From: Hymenopus coronatus
Taxonomy: Eukaryota > Arthropoda > Insecta > Mantodea > Hymenopodidae
Direction of reading: 5' to 3'
NCBI GenBank assembly: GCA_030762935.1
Contig: CM060898.1
Span: 98,835,281-98,899,280 of the forward strand
Length of the DNA stretch: 64,000 nt
Within the stretch, counting starts at the first letter, position 1. Every line of letters begins with the position of its first letter. Made by a program: the position numbers and the translations under genes. This document shows, in pieces, positions 34,441 to 46,799 of the stretch. The notes beneath the pieces are model-generated. The model saw only the letters and a program-made list of their open reading frames with translations. It was not told the origin of the DNA and did no database searches.

Positions 34441-34744
34441 TTATCTGGATGGCACCTTAAAATCAGGTGATTTACAATCCAAATTTTCTAAAGGAGCAAG
34501 TTCGCGTCCTGTAAGGTCCTTTTTGAAAAAATCCAGTTCTTTTCTGAGGTTAGAAATGGTTTCCTCGTGCTTTTTGGCCAATTCTTTAAGCCTACAACAT
34601 TCACAGAAACATTCACTACAATCTCTCACATCATCTGCACGACCAATGAAACCAAAACTTGCAACCTTCACAAAAGACACCTTGACTAACTTTACGACGG
34701 CATGCACCACAAATTCCACTAAGATCACACACTTTTCCACTCAT
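34441..34744 (-). pseudogene. LINE N-terminal PHD-like finger and coiled coil, frameshifted
   Basis: From ATG at 34744 the frame reads MSGKVCDLSGICGAC...FCEGCKFWFHWSC before a stop at 34631. This is a C-x2-C, C-x2-C, H-x2-C arrangement like a PHD finger. The final Cys pair (CSECFCECC) and a coiled coil (LKELAKKHEETISNLRKEL) lie in another frame, so a frameshift splits the domain near 34650. It lies upstream of the SGNH-like domain in the same element. Confidence 0.7.
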
Positions 34745-34937
34745 TGCACAGCACTTTGCACAAACACTACACTTAAATTCAAAAACAGGTACGGCTTAAC
34801 CGGTTAGAACAGGTTTGTCACAAGAGTTAAACGTATGAAATATGATACAGCACAGCACTAGCTTGCCGAAGATTTATATTCACACTATTGAAGTAATTTA
34901 TTCACCAAACACTAACGAAAAGTCAAACACAAAACAA

Positions 34938-35032
34938 ACTGTATGACCAAAAACAGGAGATACAGCTGCTATAAACAAAACACTACTGTATGACCAAAAA
35001 CAGGAGATACAGCTGCTATAAACAAAACACTT
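34938..35032. repeat. 47-bp tandem duplication
   Basis: Two almost perfect copies of a unit beginning ACTGTATGACCAAAAACAGG lie in the LINE 5' untranslated region. LINE 5' regions often carry such repeated monomers. Confidence 0.9.
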
Positions 35033-35637
35033 CAATTCCAATATGGCGGATTTCTTAGCTGATTTACGGACAACAGAAATAACACAAAATCTACACTTTA
35101 ACAAATACTGTACACTAAGTTATTTCACACAATGATTAACGTCCCACTTATCAAGCTTTTGCCTTCTTTACAATCAAATTTTTACAAAAAATGAACAAAG
35201 ATATGGGAGGTTTCACACTAACGTTTAACCTCACAAGCCACCTAGCGGCAGACAGACTTTACTCAATGAAGGGCTAAAATTGCCATCTAGTGACCTTGAC
35301 ACAAGTTCTGCCACCGCCACGTTTGGAAATCATCAGAAATTATCAAGCTCTTACGAGATTTCACAATGAGCCTTTTACAGTTACGACTATCAAAGCTAAT
35401 TCTGTTGAAATAAAAAGAAAATTAGTAATAAAACTGCACAATGAAAAATAACTTAAGAGTTGTGACATATCAATCGCATCAATGGTACAGTCGTCACTCC
35501 TGAACGAGAAAAACAATATGTAATTTCCAAATCTACTTCTGCTTAGAAAAGATCAGATGTGCTGTATTCATTTGATTTTTACTACTCAGTTATACAAAAT
35601 CAACACAAATGTTTACTTTTGCTATCTTCATTTCGCT

Positions 35638-36176
35638 CGTCCTCCCTGGCCTAGGGGTAACATGCTAGTCTCTGGTTTAGAGATTGCGGTTCAAACTTGG
35701 CGAAGGGCGATGGAGTTTTTGTTTCGGGCGTAAAAATCCTTAGTATGGCTTTTTTTTTTTTTTTTTTTTTTTTTAAATACAGTACCGGAGTCTGATCACT
35801 GTATACCCTACTTTTATTTACCTTTGTCTTTTTACCTTGTTTTGCCGTATTATTACTGTTTTCTTACTTTTACAACACACACATATACACAAACATATAG
35901 CACCCATGCCCAAGGCGGGACTCGAACCCACGATCCCCAGCGCTACGAAGCACCAAAGCGGAACGCCTTGGCGAGCGGGACCGGCGCTTTCGGAAAGAAA
36001 ATAAAATCCGTTGGTCCTGTGTCATAGATTTACAGCACGTAACAAAACCTCAATTCTGATAAATTGGCCATGGAGCAAAAGGGCCCGAGTCTTTCACTTC
36101 CAATGTAAAATGGACGCTGAAAACCACACCAGTTAAAGAATGCTGGTAAATAAAACTCAATTTAATTCACTGACAA
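35638..36176 (+). mobile_element. SINE family S1 copy split by an S2 SINE
   Basis: The head (TCCTCCCTGGCCTAGGGGTA, B box GGTTCAAACTTGG) is at 35638-35745 and the body resumes near 35988 (GGTCCTGTGTCATAGATTT). Direct repeats ATTTCGCT at 35630-35637 and 36177-36184 bound the whole. The S2 SINE between the two halves is therefore the younger insertion. Confidence 0.85.
35750..35987 (-). mobile_element. SINE family S2 copy nested in S1
   Basis: On the minus strand it has a tRNA-like head (CTCGCCAAGGCG...GGGTTCGAGTCCCGCCTTGG near 35930), a body, the CAGACTCCGGTACTG block near 35790 and a terminal A-run (T-run at 35750-35774). The same family is at 38165-38370 in plus orientation. Confidence 0.8.
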
Positions 36177-36321
36177 ATTTCGCTAGACGTAAAGGAAGAA
36201 TACAGTAGTATAAAGTGTTAGTCAGATTTTATAAAAGCGAAACGCTATGCGATGGCTTTGAAATGTCGGGCTCTTTGCACAACCGGAGTAAACAAAAACG
36301 AATAGGGACTAATCATTTGGA

Positions 36322-37262
<941 letters not shown>

Positions 37263-37364
37263 ATGAACCTGGACTCGTTGTCTTTTGCTTTGTCACAAAT
37301 AAGTTATTTGGTTGCAAATTTAACGAAGAAAAATTATAAACAGAGTGCTCAGGAACTAACACAT
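37263..37364 (+). CDS. CNOT1: CNOT1 exon 1 (CCR4-NOT complex scaffold subunit 1)
   Basis: It encodes the first 34 residues, beginning [17 protein letters not shown] and ending QELTH. This is nearly the same as the N-terminus of animal CNOT1, which fixes the start codon. The donor is CACAT|GTGAGT, phase 0. CNOT1 is the large (about 2,400 aa in animals) scaffold of the cytoplasmic CCR4-NOT complex. It holds the CAF1/CCR4 deadenylases and recruits them to mRNAs for poly(A) removal and translational repression. The N-terminal part seen here belongs to the arm that docks CNOT10-CNOT11. The next exon is 25.9 kb away. Confidence 0.95.
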
Positions 37365-38112
37365 GTGAGTATGGCTTGTAATGTCTTAGTGACTGATACT
37401 TTTTTGACTGGGGAAGACCCAGAAACTTCGTCTGAAATGATTAGAAGACGGTGTTGTATGTATACCAAAATGTAATCATGAAGCTGATTATCCTGGCCAA
37501 TTTCTTATCTGATTGTTTATTTTACACTGTTGATTTCTGAAAGACTGTATACTTTTCGGTAGAAGGAAGTTCGGAATGAATATCTCTAATTTAAGTCATT
37601 TCTATTTAAGTTAAGAGCAAATGTAAAGAACATTTATTATTATGCTAATAACTAGAAAAAACATAATGCCACTAGCATCACTGAAATATTCAGATCTGTT
37701 AAAACACTAACCTTTGATTATTCTGACCGCGGGAGGGGTTGAGGTTTAGACCTATATTCATTCACGTGGGAACATCGTTTTAAGTGTGGCACTTTGGTTT
37801 GCAAATCGTTAAGCCGTTTTTGAGTCCAAATAGATCATGGATTATTTTGCACACGGACGGCTTCACACCTTCACATAAATTTGTTGGCTATCGCTTCTTA
37901 CATAATCACGTTATAATAGCTAACCGTAACAACTGTTTATATATGTACCTACCCGACTCTTAGGCCAAATCTAGAAAGAAGGCAATGGTTACATTATAGC
38001 TTGCAAAGATTTGATTGTTGCTTATGGTGATATTCTGCGCGACTTAATTTTGGCTGGCGCTAAATGAAATACCAATAACAGAAGAGAGTATTCATTGGAT
38101 GCCAGCTGCTGA

Positions 38113-38116
38113 GTGA

Positions 38117-38160
<44 letters not shown>
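38113..38160. repeat. (GT)n(GA)n microsatellite
   Basis: A dinucleotide tract directly 5' of the S2 SINE at 38165. Confidence 0.95.
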
Positions 38161-38162
<2 letters not shown>

Positions 38163-38164
38163 AG

Positions 38165-38370
38165 AATATCTAAAAATTCTCGCTTTGGTGCTTCGTTGGC
38201 AGGGGGTCGTGGGTTCAAGTCCCGCCTTGGACATGTGTGTTATACGTTTGTGCAATGTATATATGTTTGTGTAAAGGAACAGTAAAACCAGCACTCTTAC
38301 AGGGGGGGAGGGATGTAAATAGGGAATACAATGCCGGATTCCTGACCAGACTCCGGTACTGTTGAAAAGA
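38165..38370 (+). mobile_element. SINE family S2 copy
   Basis: The head is CTCGCTTTGGTGCTTCG with B box GTGGGTTCAAGTCCC near 38209. The body ends GACCAGACTCCGGTACTG followed by an A-rich tail. It is the same family as the inverted copy at 35750-35987. Confidence 0.75.
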
Positions 38371-39142
38371 AAAAAAAATCGAAAAATCCAATACATATCG
38401 TAATGGTAAGTAAGTAGTAAAAGTTTATTTTGACTACAGAAAGGATAAAATTTTTTTTTGTACAAAAAACCCTTAGAAATAGTTTTAATAACTTCATTTT
38501 TACCCCATATTTGGGTCCAGTTCATTTACATTCACCTAATCTAATCTAACGTAACCTCAACCAAATCTCGAAACCAGAGGAACCTGTCATTCCCAGTAGT
38601 ATGGCACAACCTAACAGCCTCCGCTCGCCTCAGTAGTTTTTCAAAAAACTCTTAGAAAACACAAGATCCATTCAACTATAACTTACCTTAATCTTTTGCT
38701 GATCCATCACATCACAGCTGCTTTCCTTCGGTTCATATTTACACTGGAACAAACAATGCAAGTATCCATTTACATATCTGTGTTTAATAAATAAATCAAC
38801 AATTTACTCTGAGGAAAATTCAATACATCGAAAATAACTCGGCTCACATTCACTTGCACATGACTGACATTACTCTTTTCTTTTCAATTTAAAGCTGTTA
38901 ACCTACTCAGAATGTGGAATTACCTATCGCATAATCAAATCATTGAATATCATTGGCCACAGCATTGTCTCTTACCATTTGGCAGAAAATTAACCAATGA
39001 GATCATACTTTATGATACACTTGCAGCCATGGGTTTACCTAGTCATACGAAAATGTGCTTAGTCCTAGAAATTAGTAAACACTTTAAACATTATTGACTC
39101 AAGAACCAAGCACTTCCGAGACATACTCCAAATGGAACTATG
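38371..39142. other. CNOT1 intron 1 DNA, no feature recognised
   Basis: Unique-looking AT-rich sequence with no supported exon or shared repeat. Confidence 0.5.
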
Positions 39143-39154
39143 GCTCAAAATTAA

Positions 39155-39451
39155 ATCCAATGGAGCTTTATTTATGTTCGCTCTTTAACTACTATGGTTC
39201 TGAGCGTCCCATATTATATTGGGCACGAAAGACCACATAATTTTACTCAGAGGCCTCTTTATCATGCTGAGGTTCTTTTGTGTGCCATAAATCTACAACA
39301 TGGGACCAACAGCTTTACTTACCTTCCTAAGGAAGCCGTGCTAAGATCTTTATGCCCCAAAAAAATCCATCATCCTCTGCTGGGTTTGAACCCATGGCCT
39401 TGGGTACATGAGCCTAGAATGGTAACCACTCACTACACAATGGAGGACGAT
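39155..39451 (-). mobile_element. SINE family S1, full-length with perfect TSD
   Basis: A 297-bp element. Perfect 12-bp direct repeats GCTCAAAATTAA lie at 39143-39154 and 39452-39463. On the minus strand the A-box-like TAGTGAGTGGTTACC and B-box-like GGGTTCAAACCC are both preserved. This makes it the best reference copy for S1 in the window. Confidence 0.9.
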
Positions 39452-39464
39452 GCTCAAAATTAAG

Positions 39465-40534
39465 CACATCCAATACTTGGACTAAACTTTTACTGATTAA
39501 GTTTATCTTCAAGAATGTTCCTCCACTCCAAACTACCCTTAACGTGGAGTAATTTGCAATATTTCTTACAAAATTTCACATATGCTTAATACTTTCACAG
39601 TCATTTCATGGAATTTAATCTGTAATATACCTATGCTTGGCTACATATTTGATCTACGTATTTATTGGTATTATAGCTTTTCATTTCCATGTTTTTGCAC
39701 ACAATTGCACGTGTTACGTGCTATTTATGTTTATTGACCCCTCAGATGTTGATGTTGATGGCTGAGGAGTGTTTCAGCTGGCATGAAGTCAACATCGCTA
39801 AACTTGTTAGGACACAGGATTGGTGTGACCCGGTTACGCCCTCCGCTTCTGCCCCCACACTCCATTTTGTCCTTAAGGCATACCACAATAACGACTTGCT
39901 TCCCGAATTGTAACGACATTGAAAACAATACTTAAATCTTTGCAATTTAATGTAGTAAAAGTAAAATATGTTGCTGTAGATACTTACCTCTTAAACTCTG
40001 ACTTCAAATTTCAGTTAAATTACTTCAAAATGCCGAAATTTCTAATCATAAAGATTACAGACACAATAATGCGACTATTCTTCGGACTCCTGCTTCTGAG
40101 TGCTGCCGATAATGAGAATGCAGTACAGTCAAGAAGTAGTAGATGGTAGCACTTTCCAGTTTAAAAAACCCATCTACCCAGATGTATCTCACTACCCGAT
40201 TCTGCCCCCCTCCCTTCCCCCTATGTAACAACGAATATAAATAGTGTACATAGTAAATTAATGCCAATGATTAATGAAACTAATTCTTTATTATTGATGT
40301 TAACTTAAGATAACAGTGATACTAAAACGCTTGTATCATACATTAGGTATTGACGACAATATAGAACAGATTAATGCAAAATAGTTCGTTACAATGAGAG
40401 GAAGGCATAACAAAATGATTTTCACTAGTTTAGAATTTTAATGGCTCAATTCCATCCAAGTCTCCGTCGTCATCATTCTGGAAAGGATCATCGTCATTGT
40501 CATCATCAACATCGTTGTCGTCACCAAGACATAT
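39465..40534. other. CNOT1 intron 1 DNA, no feature recognised
   Basis: AT-rich intronic sequence. Short open frames on both strands near 39690-40270 show no motif. A CATCATC-rich tract lies near 40470-40515. Confidence 0.5.
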
Positions 40535-40542
40535 CTTTAGAG

Positions 40543-43007
40543 CAGTGTTTCCCAACCTTTTGAAGTTCACGGCACCCTTGGGAATAACATTAAACACCAG
40601 GGGCACCCTTCCTTGAATTAAAAGAAAATTAAGCTTAATATGTTAATTTATTGAAATATTATATAATAATAACGTACACCATAACATAATACAGTAAACT
40701 TTACTACAATCACTGAGTAAAAATACATCAATAAATTTTGTTCGATTAATGTGAAACTTGTGATTGATGCTTAGAGCACAGATATGTGATGTCAGGTCTT
40801 ACAGTTGACAGTGAAACACGCAAATCATCCTCAAGTTTATTCAGTCTATTTCTTGCTTTGCATTTTATTGTCACCATAGCAGAGAAGGCTTGCTCGCATA
40901 GATAGGATGTTGAAAAGGGCAAAAGTGCGTTAATTGCTTTCTTCATTAGGTTAGGGTACTCCTCTCTCCGTTTAAGCCAAAAACTAGCCACCGATGCCTC
41001 ACTCTTGGTGAACTTACCTTTGAGTGTGGAATCAGCACAAAGATCAATAAATTCATCTCGTTCGCAAGCAGTGAAATCTATTTCCTCTGCACTATCTACG
41101 AAATCAAATGGTGAGACAACCCAGTCGAGATTCGTAGTGGAAATAGTTGGAAAGTACGCATCTATTGCATCTTGCAATCTTGATAAGTGATCACAAATGC
41201 GGTCTTTCAGTTTACCCAGATCTTTATCTCCTGCCACATTAAGAAGAGATGGAAAGTTCGACAAATCTCCTTTTTGAACTGCAGACTTCCAAGAACTAAC
41301 TTTTCTTTTAAAACCTTTCATTTTATTATTTCATGTCGACTCTGCATCAAAACATTCAGTTCATTCAGCTTATGAAAAATATCTGCCAGATACGACAGTT
41401 CAAAACACCAAGAATCACTTAGTAGGAGCTCATGAAATGTGTCTTGATTTTCATCCTTAAAAAAAGTTTTTAGCTGTTCTTTAAGTTCGAGAAACTGTTT
41501 CAATACACGACCCCGCGACAACCACCTTACTTCTGTGTGAAGTAACAAAGAGGTATGAGCTGCATCCGTTGCGCGACATAACTGTTCAAAAATTCTGCAC
41601 TTTAAAGGTCGAGACTTCATATAGTTCACCATTTTCACAACTTGGTTAAACACTTCAGCAAAATCTTCATTACACGCTTTCACGACTAATGCCTCACTAT
41701 GCAGAAAAAGTTATAATAATGGATGGATTTTCATTGAGAGCTCTGGCAGTAAAACCTTTAATTTTCCCAGACATAGATGGTGCACCATCTGTACATATAC
41801 CACAACAGTCTTTCCATGAAAGATCATGGTCATTGAGATAGGAATTAATAGAAACGAAAATATCATGGCCTATGGTTGTAGTCTCCAGCGGTCTACAGAA
41901 CAGAAACTGTTCACTAATATCTTTTTCATCAATATATCTGATAAAACCAAGGAGTTGCGGTTTGTTTGTCACCAATATCGAGACTCTCATCTACTTGCAA
42001 AGCAAATGTTCTATAAGTTTTTATTTTCTCCGTGACTTGTTCGTTGATATTGCATGACATTTCAGATATCCTGCGGCTGATTGTGTTGTTGGACAGAGGA
42101 ACTTTCAAAATTTGATTAGCTGCTCCTTCGCCAAGTATTGTTGAAACTATAACTTGACATGCAGGGCCAATGATTTCCTCTCCAAGAGTATGAGGTTTCT
42201 TTTTTTTAGCTATCAGTTCTGCTACTTTAAATGAGGCTTCAAGAGCAGTATCACCTATGGTCATTCTCTTTACCATTCGCACAGCTGTTTTCTTCTCCCC
42301 TTCTAATATATGTGAAAAATACATTACACTTTTCTGTGACACACTAGGATGCTTTGTTGTAAGATGCCGCTTCAGTTTGCTAGGTACCATGGCCTCGTTG
42401 CTAAGTGTTTCGCCACAAACTAAACACACAGGGATAGGGTTTTCCTTGTTGTTATTCCACTTAAATCCATATGCTAAGTAACTGTCCTGGTATGTTCTTT
42501 TCTTTCGTTTGTCTTCTTTATGTGGTGAATTCGACGGTCTGGGAGAAACTGTAAGATTTGGCTTCTTAAAGCAAGCAGTAGGAGCCGACTGTTCACTTTC
42601 ACTGTCCTGGTGTTTACGTTTAACAATGAACTTATCCATAGCTAAACACTGTGAATCAACGTGAGGAAGACAACTGAAGGCGCCAAGCGGCGTACACTTT
42701 TATATATTCATCTGTCGAAGTCTCGGGAATGTTCGTGAGGAAGCGAGTAGTCTCGGGAATGTTCGGCAGCTGTAATGCCATCTGTGGGATACTAGTATAA
42801 CTGAATTATTGAAATGAATCAACCACTATCGCCATCTGCCGTGCATGAGAGTAATTGATTTGACTTATTTTATTTCGAGACCTTACAAGACTTAAGGCTT
42901 CAGTAGAAGGTATTTTTTTTTTTTTGTTTATCTCAATATCTCATGGCACCCCTTAGCCAATCACACGGCACCCTAAGGTGCCAGGGCACACCGGTTGGGA
43001 ACCGTTG
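40543..43007 (-). mobile_element. hAT transposon, 2.47 kb, with perfect 8-bp TSD
   Basis: The terminal repeats are CAGTGTTTCCCAACC on the left and, reversed, CAACGGTTCCCAACC on the right. The exact 8-bp target-site duplication CTTTAGAG lies at 40535-40542 and 43008-43015, the size diagnostic of hAT elements. The subterminal regions share GGCACCC words. The minus strand carries a transposase pseudogene. Confidence 0.95.
40746..42639 (-). pseudogene. hAT transposase (ZBED/SCAND3-like) pseudogene
   Basis: It starts at 42639 (MDKFIVKRKHQD). A BED-type finger is at about residues 70-95 (CLVCGETLSNEAMVPSKLKRH...KHP), followed by ALQVDESLDIG, GICTDGAPSMSGKIKGF (a catalytic Asp region), a helical insertion with LLLHTEVRWLSRGRVL, and the C-terminal dimerisation block LPFSTSYLCEQAFSAM. 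Together the pieces are near full length. Three frameshifts, near 41960, 41700 and 41320, separate them. Frequent in animal genomes, this transposase type has sometimes been domesticated, but this copy is broken. Confidence 0.9.
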
Positions 43008-43015
43008 CTTTAGAG

Positions 43016-43610
43016 GTTCACATTCATGATGATTCCATTTAATTCCTGTATTTTTCGTATTATTTTGTGCACATGATTCACTTTCTTCTTCCAGAAGCCG
43101 TGTCCACCCTTGCCACATCTTCCTGCAAAAGTCGATGCACCTCTGTAATTGTGAAAGTCTTCTTATGTTTCCTCACATACAAACAAATATAAATAACAAC
43201 AAATAATAGAATCTCGTACAGAACAACTCAATGCACATGTTAGGAGTTCACAAACTGAGTATGCAGTGGGAAATAGCCAGATATTGCAATGGTGCTGCAT
43301 CGAGATGAGTTTCCATTGCCCGACCGTCCGAAATGCTTTTTTGTGAAAGTCAAACGGGTAAAACTTGTCTGTTTTCTGTGGATGTACCAATTTAACTCCT
43401 GTCAAATGCAAGGATTAAGCGTATAGTTGTTCTATGGGTAAACAGTAGAAAAAATGTTTTAATTTTTTTATAAACAGCTCTAAATTATTGAACTGTTGCA
43501 AACTTGTTTTCTTTGGTTAGAATCGTTCTTAAATATGTGTGGAATGCCCTGAACCTCATAAAGTTAGGCAATGTTTTTAAAAAAAAGCTTTCAATGAGGA
43601 AATGTTCCCA
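43016..43610. other. CNOT1 intron 1 DNA, no feature recognised
   Basis: AT-rich sequence between the hAT element and the R900 array. Nothing specific is seen. Confidence 0.5.
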
Positions 43611-43639
43611 TTTATTGCACAATTTTTTGTGTTTTGCTA

Positions 43640-44245
43640 TTTTTACTTTCTCTAGCATGTATGTACATACCTACAATGTACATACTAGCTAGAGAAGGTA
43701 TTGTATTGCATCCTAAAATTTGATGCCAGAATTTTATCAGAAATATATCCTCAAGTTTAAAAAAAGGTCCACTTGTGTGCATGTGTGTGTCTGTGAACTG
43801 CATAGCTCAAAAACAAAAAGACTGTTAAAAACCAAATTTGGCATTTATGTTTAGTATTTTCCTAGGACGCGACATGAAGATTTTTAAAAAAAAAATCCCC
43901 AACCACAAACTACATTTTACATGCAAAAATTTAAAAATGTTATGTTTTTCTCAAAAACGGCTGTAATAATTTTGATTATTTACTGTAAATTGAAGCTATT
44001 TATATCTCAGACAAAATGGATATTTTCAGTTTTCTTGGAGTAGCTTCTGAAGACCTCATTATTCTGGATGAGTTTTGCAAATTTTTCATAACGGTTAGAT
44101 CGTAAGGGAGAGACAAAAATTTTATACACAAAAAATGTAAATCTCTGTAAAATACATAATTTGACATATATGTTTTTCTTGTAGAGTAGACTGTTTTTGA
44201 GATGTTCCTTGTTATTGGTTTCAGTGGACTTTGGTAGAATTTTTC
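43640..44245 (+). mobile_element. R900 repeat, copy 4, 3'-truncated
   Basis: It begins TTTTTACTTTCTCTAGC and has a near-palindromic end (TAGCATGTATGTACAT...ATGTACATACTAGCTA). It follows R900 order as far as the GATGTTCCTTGTTATTGG tract and then stops, so the last third is missing. Confidence 0.8.
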
Positions 44246-44944
44246 ACAGCTTCCACTAGAAAAATATAAATAAAGGCAAATTAAAAGGAGTTGAAGTTAA
44301 ACTCCAGCATTAATATCATAGTAATTAATATTTTTGTGTCTAAACGTTGGTTTTCAAAATCTGTTACCTGCAATTTTAATGCAATGAAGCTGAAAATGTT
44401 CCTGGAGTTCTAGAAACTGTGACTGATAAAACTCTCAGATTTTGATACCTGCTTCTAGCAGAGAATAAACATATTTAACACTCTGATCACAAACTTTTTG
44501 AATTTTTTATTCACATGTTATATACTGTATTTTTAATTTCTCTAGCACATATATACATCTCATATAGAAACGATTTGTTTCACCCGAAAATTTGATACTG
44601 AGATTTTACCAGAAATACGTGTTTTCAGAGTCTGAATCCAAAAAAAAACATTTTTAGAGAAATATCAGTGTGTGTGTTTAAGTTTAGTATCTCCCAAGGA
44701 TGTCATATACATTTTCAAATAACATCCTCTGCCCCCCCCCCCCCCCAATCAAAATACCTTATCCGTGGAAGGTTTTTCAACAATTTTTATTTTCTAAAAA
44801 TGGCTTGTGATTGTGTTTAAAATAGTGTATATTAAAGATATTTAAATAACAAAATAAAATGTGTATCTTGAATTTTCTACGAATAACCTATGAAGACCTC
44901 TTTATCCTGGACAGCTTTTTTTTTTTTTTTTAACTGGTAAACTA

Positions 44945-46412
44945 CACTAGTGTCCAAAAGTTAAGCATAATTCAAAAAACAGAGAACTGAAAGGGAAAAC
45001 AGTGAGAGCGCCATTAAATGTTATCACATGGTGTGCCTCCCCTTACTGGTGGTTTCTGATATATAAGCGGGTTCATGTTTCTAAGGTCAACAAAACCAGA
45101 GCAGCAAACCAATACCAGAGTATTAGACCCAATGCGTGGCTCATTTGTTATTTTTCTCCCATTGTGAACAGAGCGTGGTTGCTTCGCAAAGTGTTTACAA
45201 GACAGCACCAACATGCCACAAAGTCGTCAACTGGAGCCTGTTTTGAAGGGTGGAATCATCGGACGTCTAGAGGCAGGTGAGACACAAACCAGTCTCTTGG
45301 ACCCTGAATGTGCCACAAAGTGCCATTTCCAGGCTTTGGCAACGGTTCCAAGAAACAGGAGGTGTTCGTCAGATCCCTGTACATGGTCGCCTATGGGTCA
45401 CAATGATGCAACAGGCCGATTTTTGACCATAACAGCATGACAACATTGGAGGATGTTTGTGAGACTACTGTCTTCCGAGCTTTCAGGCGTTTCAAGTTTT
45501 GAGGCAAACTGTATACCATAGGCTCAGGGGAGTTGTCTAGCAACTCAAATATACTCACTCAAATATACATACAGTCCTTTTGCAATGAAGTCAAAACTGT
45601 CAACATTGAACCTTGAATGAATGGAGGAACTACTGTTTACAGATGAGTCCAGATTCGGTTTGACCAATAACTCTTGTCGCAGAGTAATCTGGAGAGAACT
45701 TGGAACCCGGTTTCATCCCACCAACATTGTGGGAACACGCCCATTTGATGGTGTTGGCGTACTTGTGTGGGCATGCATAACGTTGTTAATGGACGTATAG
45801 ATCTGCACATCTTTGACAGTGGTACTGTGAATGCCCAGAGATACAAAGACGTATTGGAACCACTTGTGCGGCTTTTCAGAAATGCTGTTGGTCCATACTT
45901 CATCTTAATGGACGATAATGCAAGTCTGCATGGAGCCCACCTGGTGGACGACTATCTTGAGAGGAAAGATATCCAGCACATGGACTGGCCAGCAATGTCC
46001 CCGGATATGAACCCTATAGAGTATGCCTGGGATGCATTAGGAAGACAAGTTGTAGCCCGCACTGAGGACAGTTCCAGACCTCCGATGTGTTCTCCGTGAG
46101 GAATAGGAACTGCAGCCTCCAGAGCTCTTGAACCATCTTATAGAGAGCATGCCATGACGCTGCGAGGCCTGTGTAGCCTACCCTACCCCATATTAACGCT
46201 CAGCATCATCATTGTCATTGTGGAAATGATCATCAGATTTTGTGCTTGCATATAAAGCTGTCCCGAGGTCAAACTTGTTTGCATTTTTCACTTTATTGTA
46301 TTCCAGTTGTGTGATGCATTGTTAACAACATATTGCATTATGCTTAACTTTTGTACACTTGTGCTAGTTTGATAGTAAAATATTGAATTATGCTTAACTT
46401 TGGATACTAGTA
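44945..46412 (+). mobile_element. Tc1-like transposon, 1.47 kb
   Basis: It has TA flanks (44943-44944 and 46413-46414). The inverted ends are CACTAGTGTCCAAAAGTTAA and, reversed from the right, TACTAGTATCCAAAGTTAAG. A second, closely similar right-end copy lies 50 bp inside (46332-46362). The element carries a degraded DD34E transposase and is inserted in an R900 repeat. Confidence 0.9.
45213..46147 (+). pseudogene. Tc1-like DD34E transposase pseudogene
   Basis: It begins at ATG 45213 (MPQSRQLEPVLKGGIIGRLEAG), the usual paired helix-turn-helix start. Frames then shift several times. The catalytic parts are clear: FTDESRFG near 45640 (Asp 1), LMDDNASLHGAHL at 45907 (Asp 2), and DMNPIEYAWD at 46007 (Glu), with 34 residues between the second Asp and the Glu. 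The longest intact piece is 45767-46099. Frameshifts in the N-terminal half make it inactive. Confidence 0.9.
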
Positions 46413-46799
46413 TATAAGAGATAGACAAAAATACACAAAAAATGGAGATCTTGTTAAAACAGATGATTTATGTTGTACATTCTTTTCTGTATAATTAACC
46501 ATTTCTAAGATTTTTTTTTTTATTGTTTCAATTTTAAACTACTTAAACTTTTCTCAAATGGAAAGCAATTTTTTGTTTCAGCTTGATCTTTGCAAAGCGA
46601 ACCAAAGCTTTTAAAGAATATGACTATCACATTAGCCTCGTTTACTTCCTTATTCCCTTTACTGACAAGGAACTAGTAAAGGCTATTTCTGCTAATGTTT
46701 ATTTTGATTAGCATGAATTACATACAAAAATAAACTTTTATAAGAATAATTTGATACAGAATAGGTAGAGAAAATCGTAGGAACACATTAGATTTTAAA

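Larger units (their letters stand above)
31230..35330 (-). mobile_element. CR1/jockey-like LINE with SGNH-like domain, degraded
   Basis: On the minus strand, in order: a 5' untranslated region with a 47-bp tandem duplication (34938-35032), a PHD-like finger, a coiled coil, an SGNH-hydrolase-like domain, an endonuclease and a reverse transcriptase without RNase H. A deletion near 32700 removed the linker before the RT. An S1 SINE (31846-31997) interrupts the RT thumb, and several single-base frameshifts are present. The precise ends are not certain. Confidence 0.8.
44525..46795 (+). mobile_element. R900 repeat, copy 5, split by a Tc1-like element
   Basis: The left half, 44525-44944, has the TTTCTCTAGCACATA start and CCTATGAAGACCTC landmark. 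The right half runs from 46413 (AAGAGATAGACAAAA) to about 46795 (TAGAGAAAATCGTAGGAACACA). The split falls at a TA in the AACTGGTAAAC/AAGAGATAGAC stretch that is continuous in copy 7. Confidence 0.8.

Noticed and set aside
34373..34807. 144-aa plus-strand frame rich in Ser and Thr
   Set aside because: It lies antisense to the LINE PHD/coiled-coil region, which explains its length and composition.
37365..37475. Continuation of the CNOT1 exon 1 frame to 37475 (70 aa)
   Set aside because: The residues after QELTH do not resemble CNOT1, and a strong GTGAGT donor at 37365 joins in phase to exon 2, which does.
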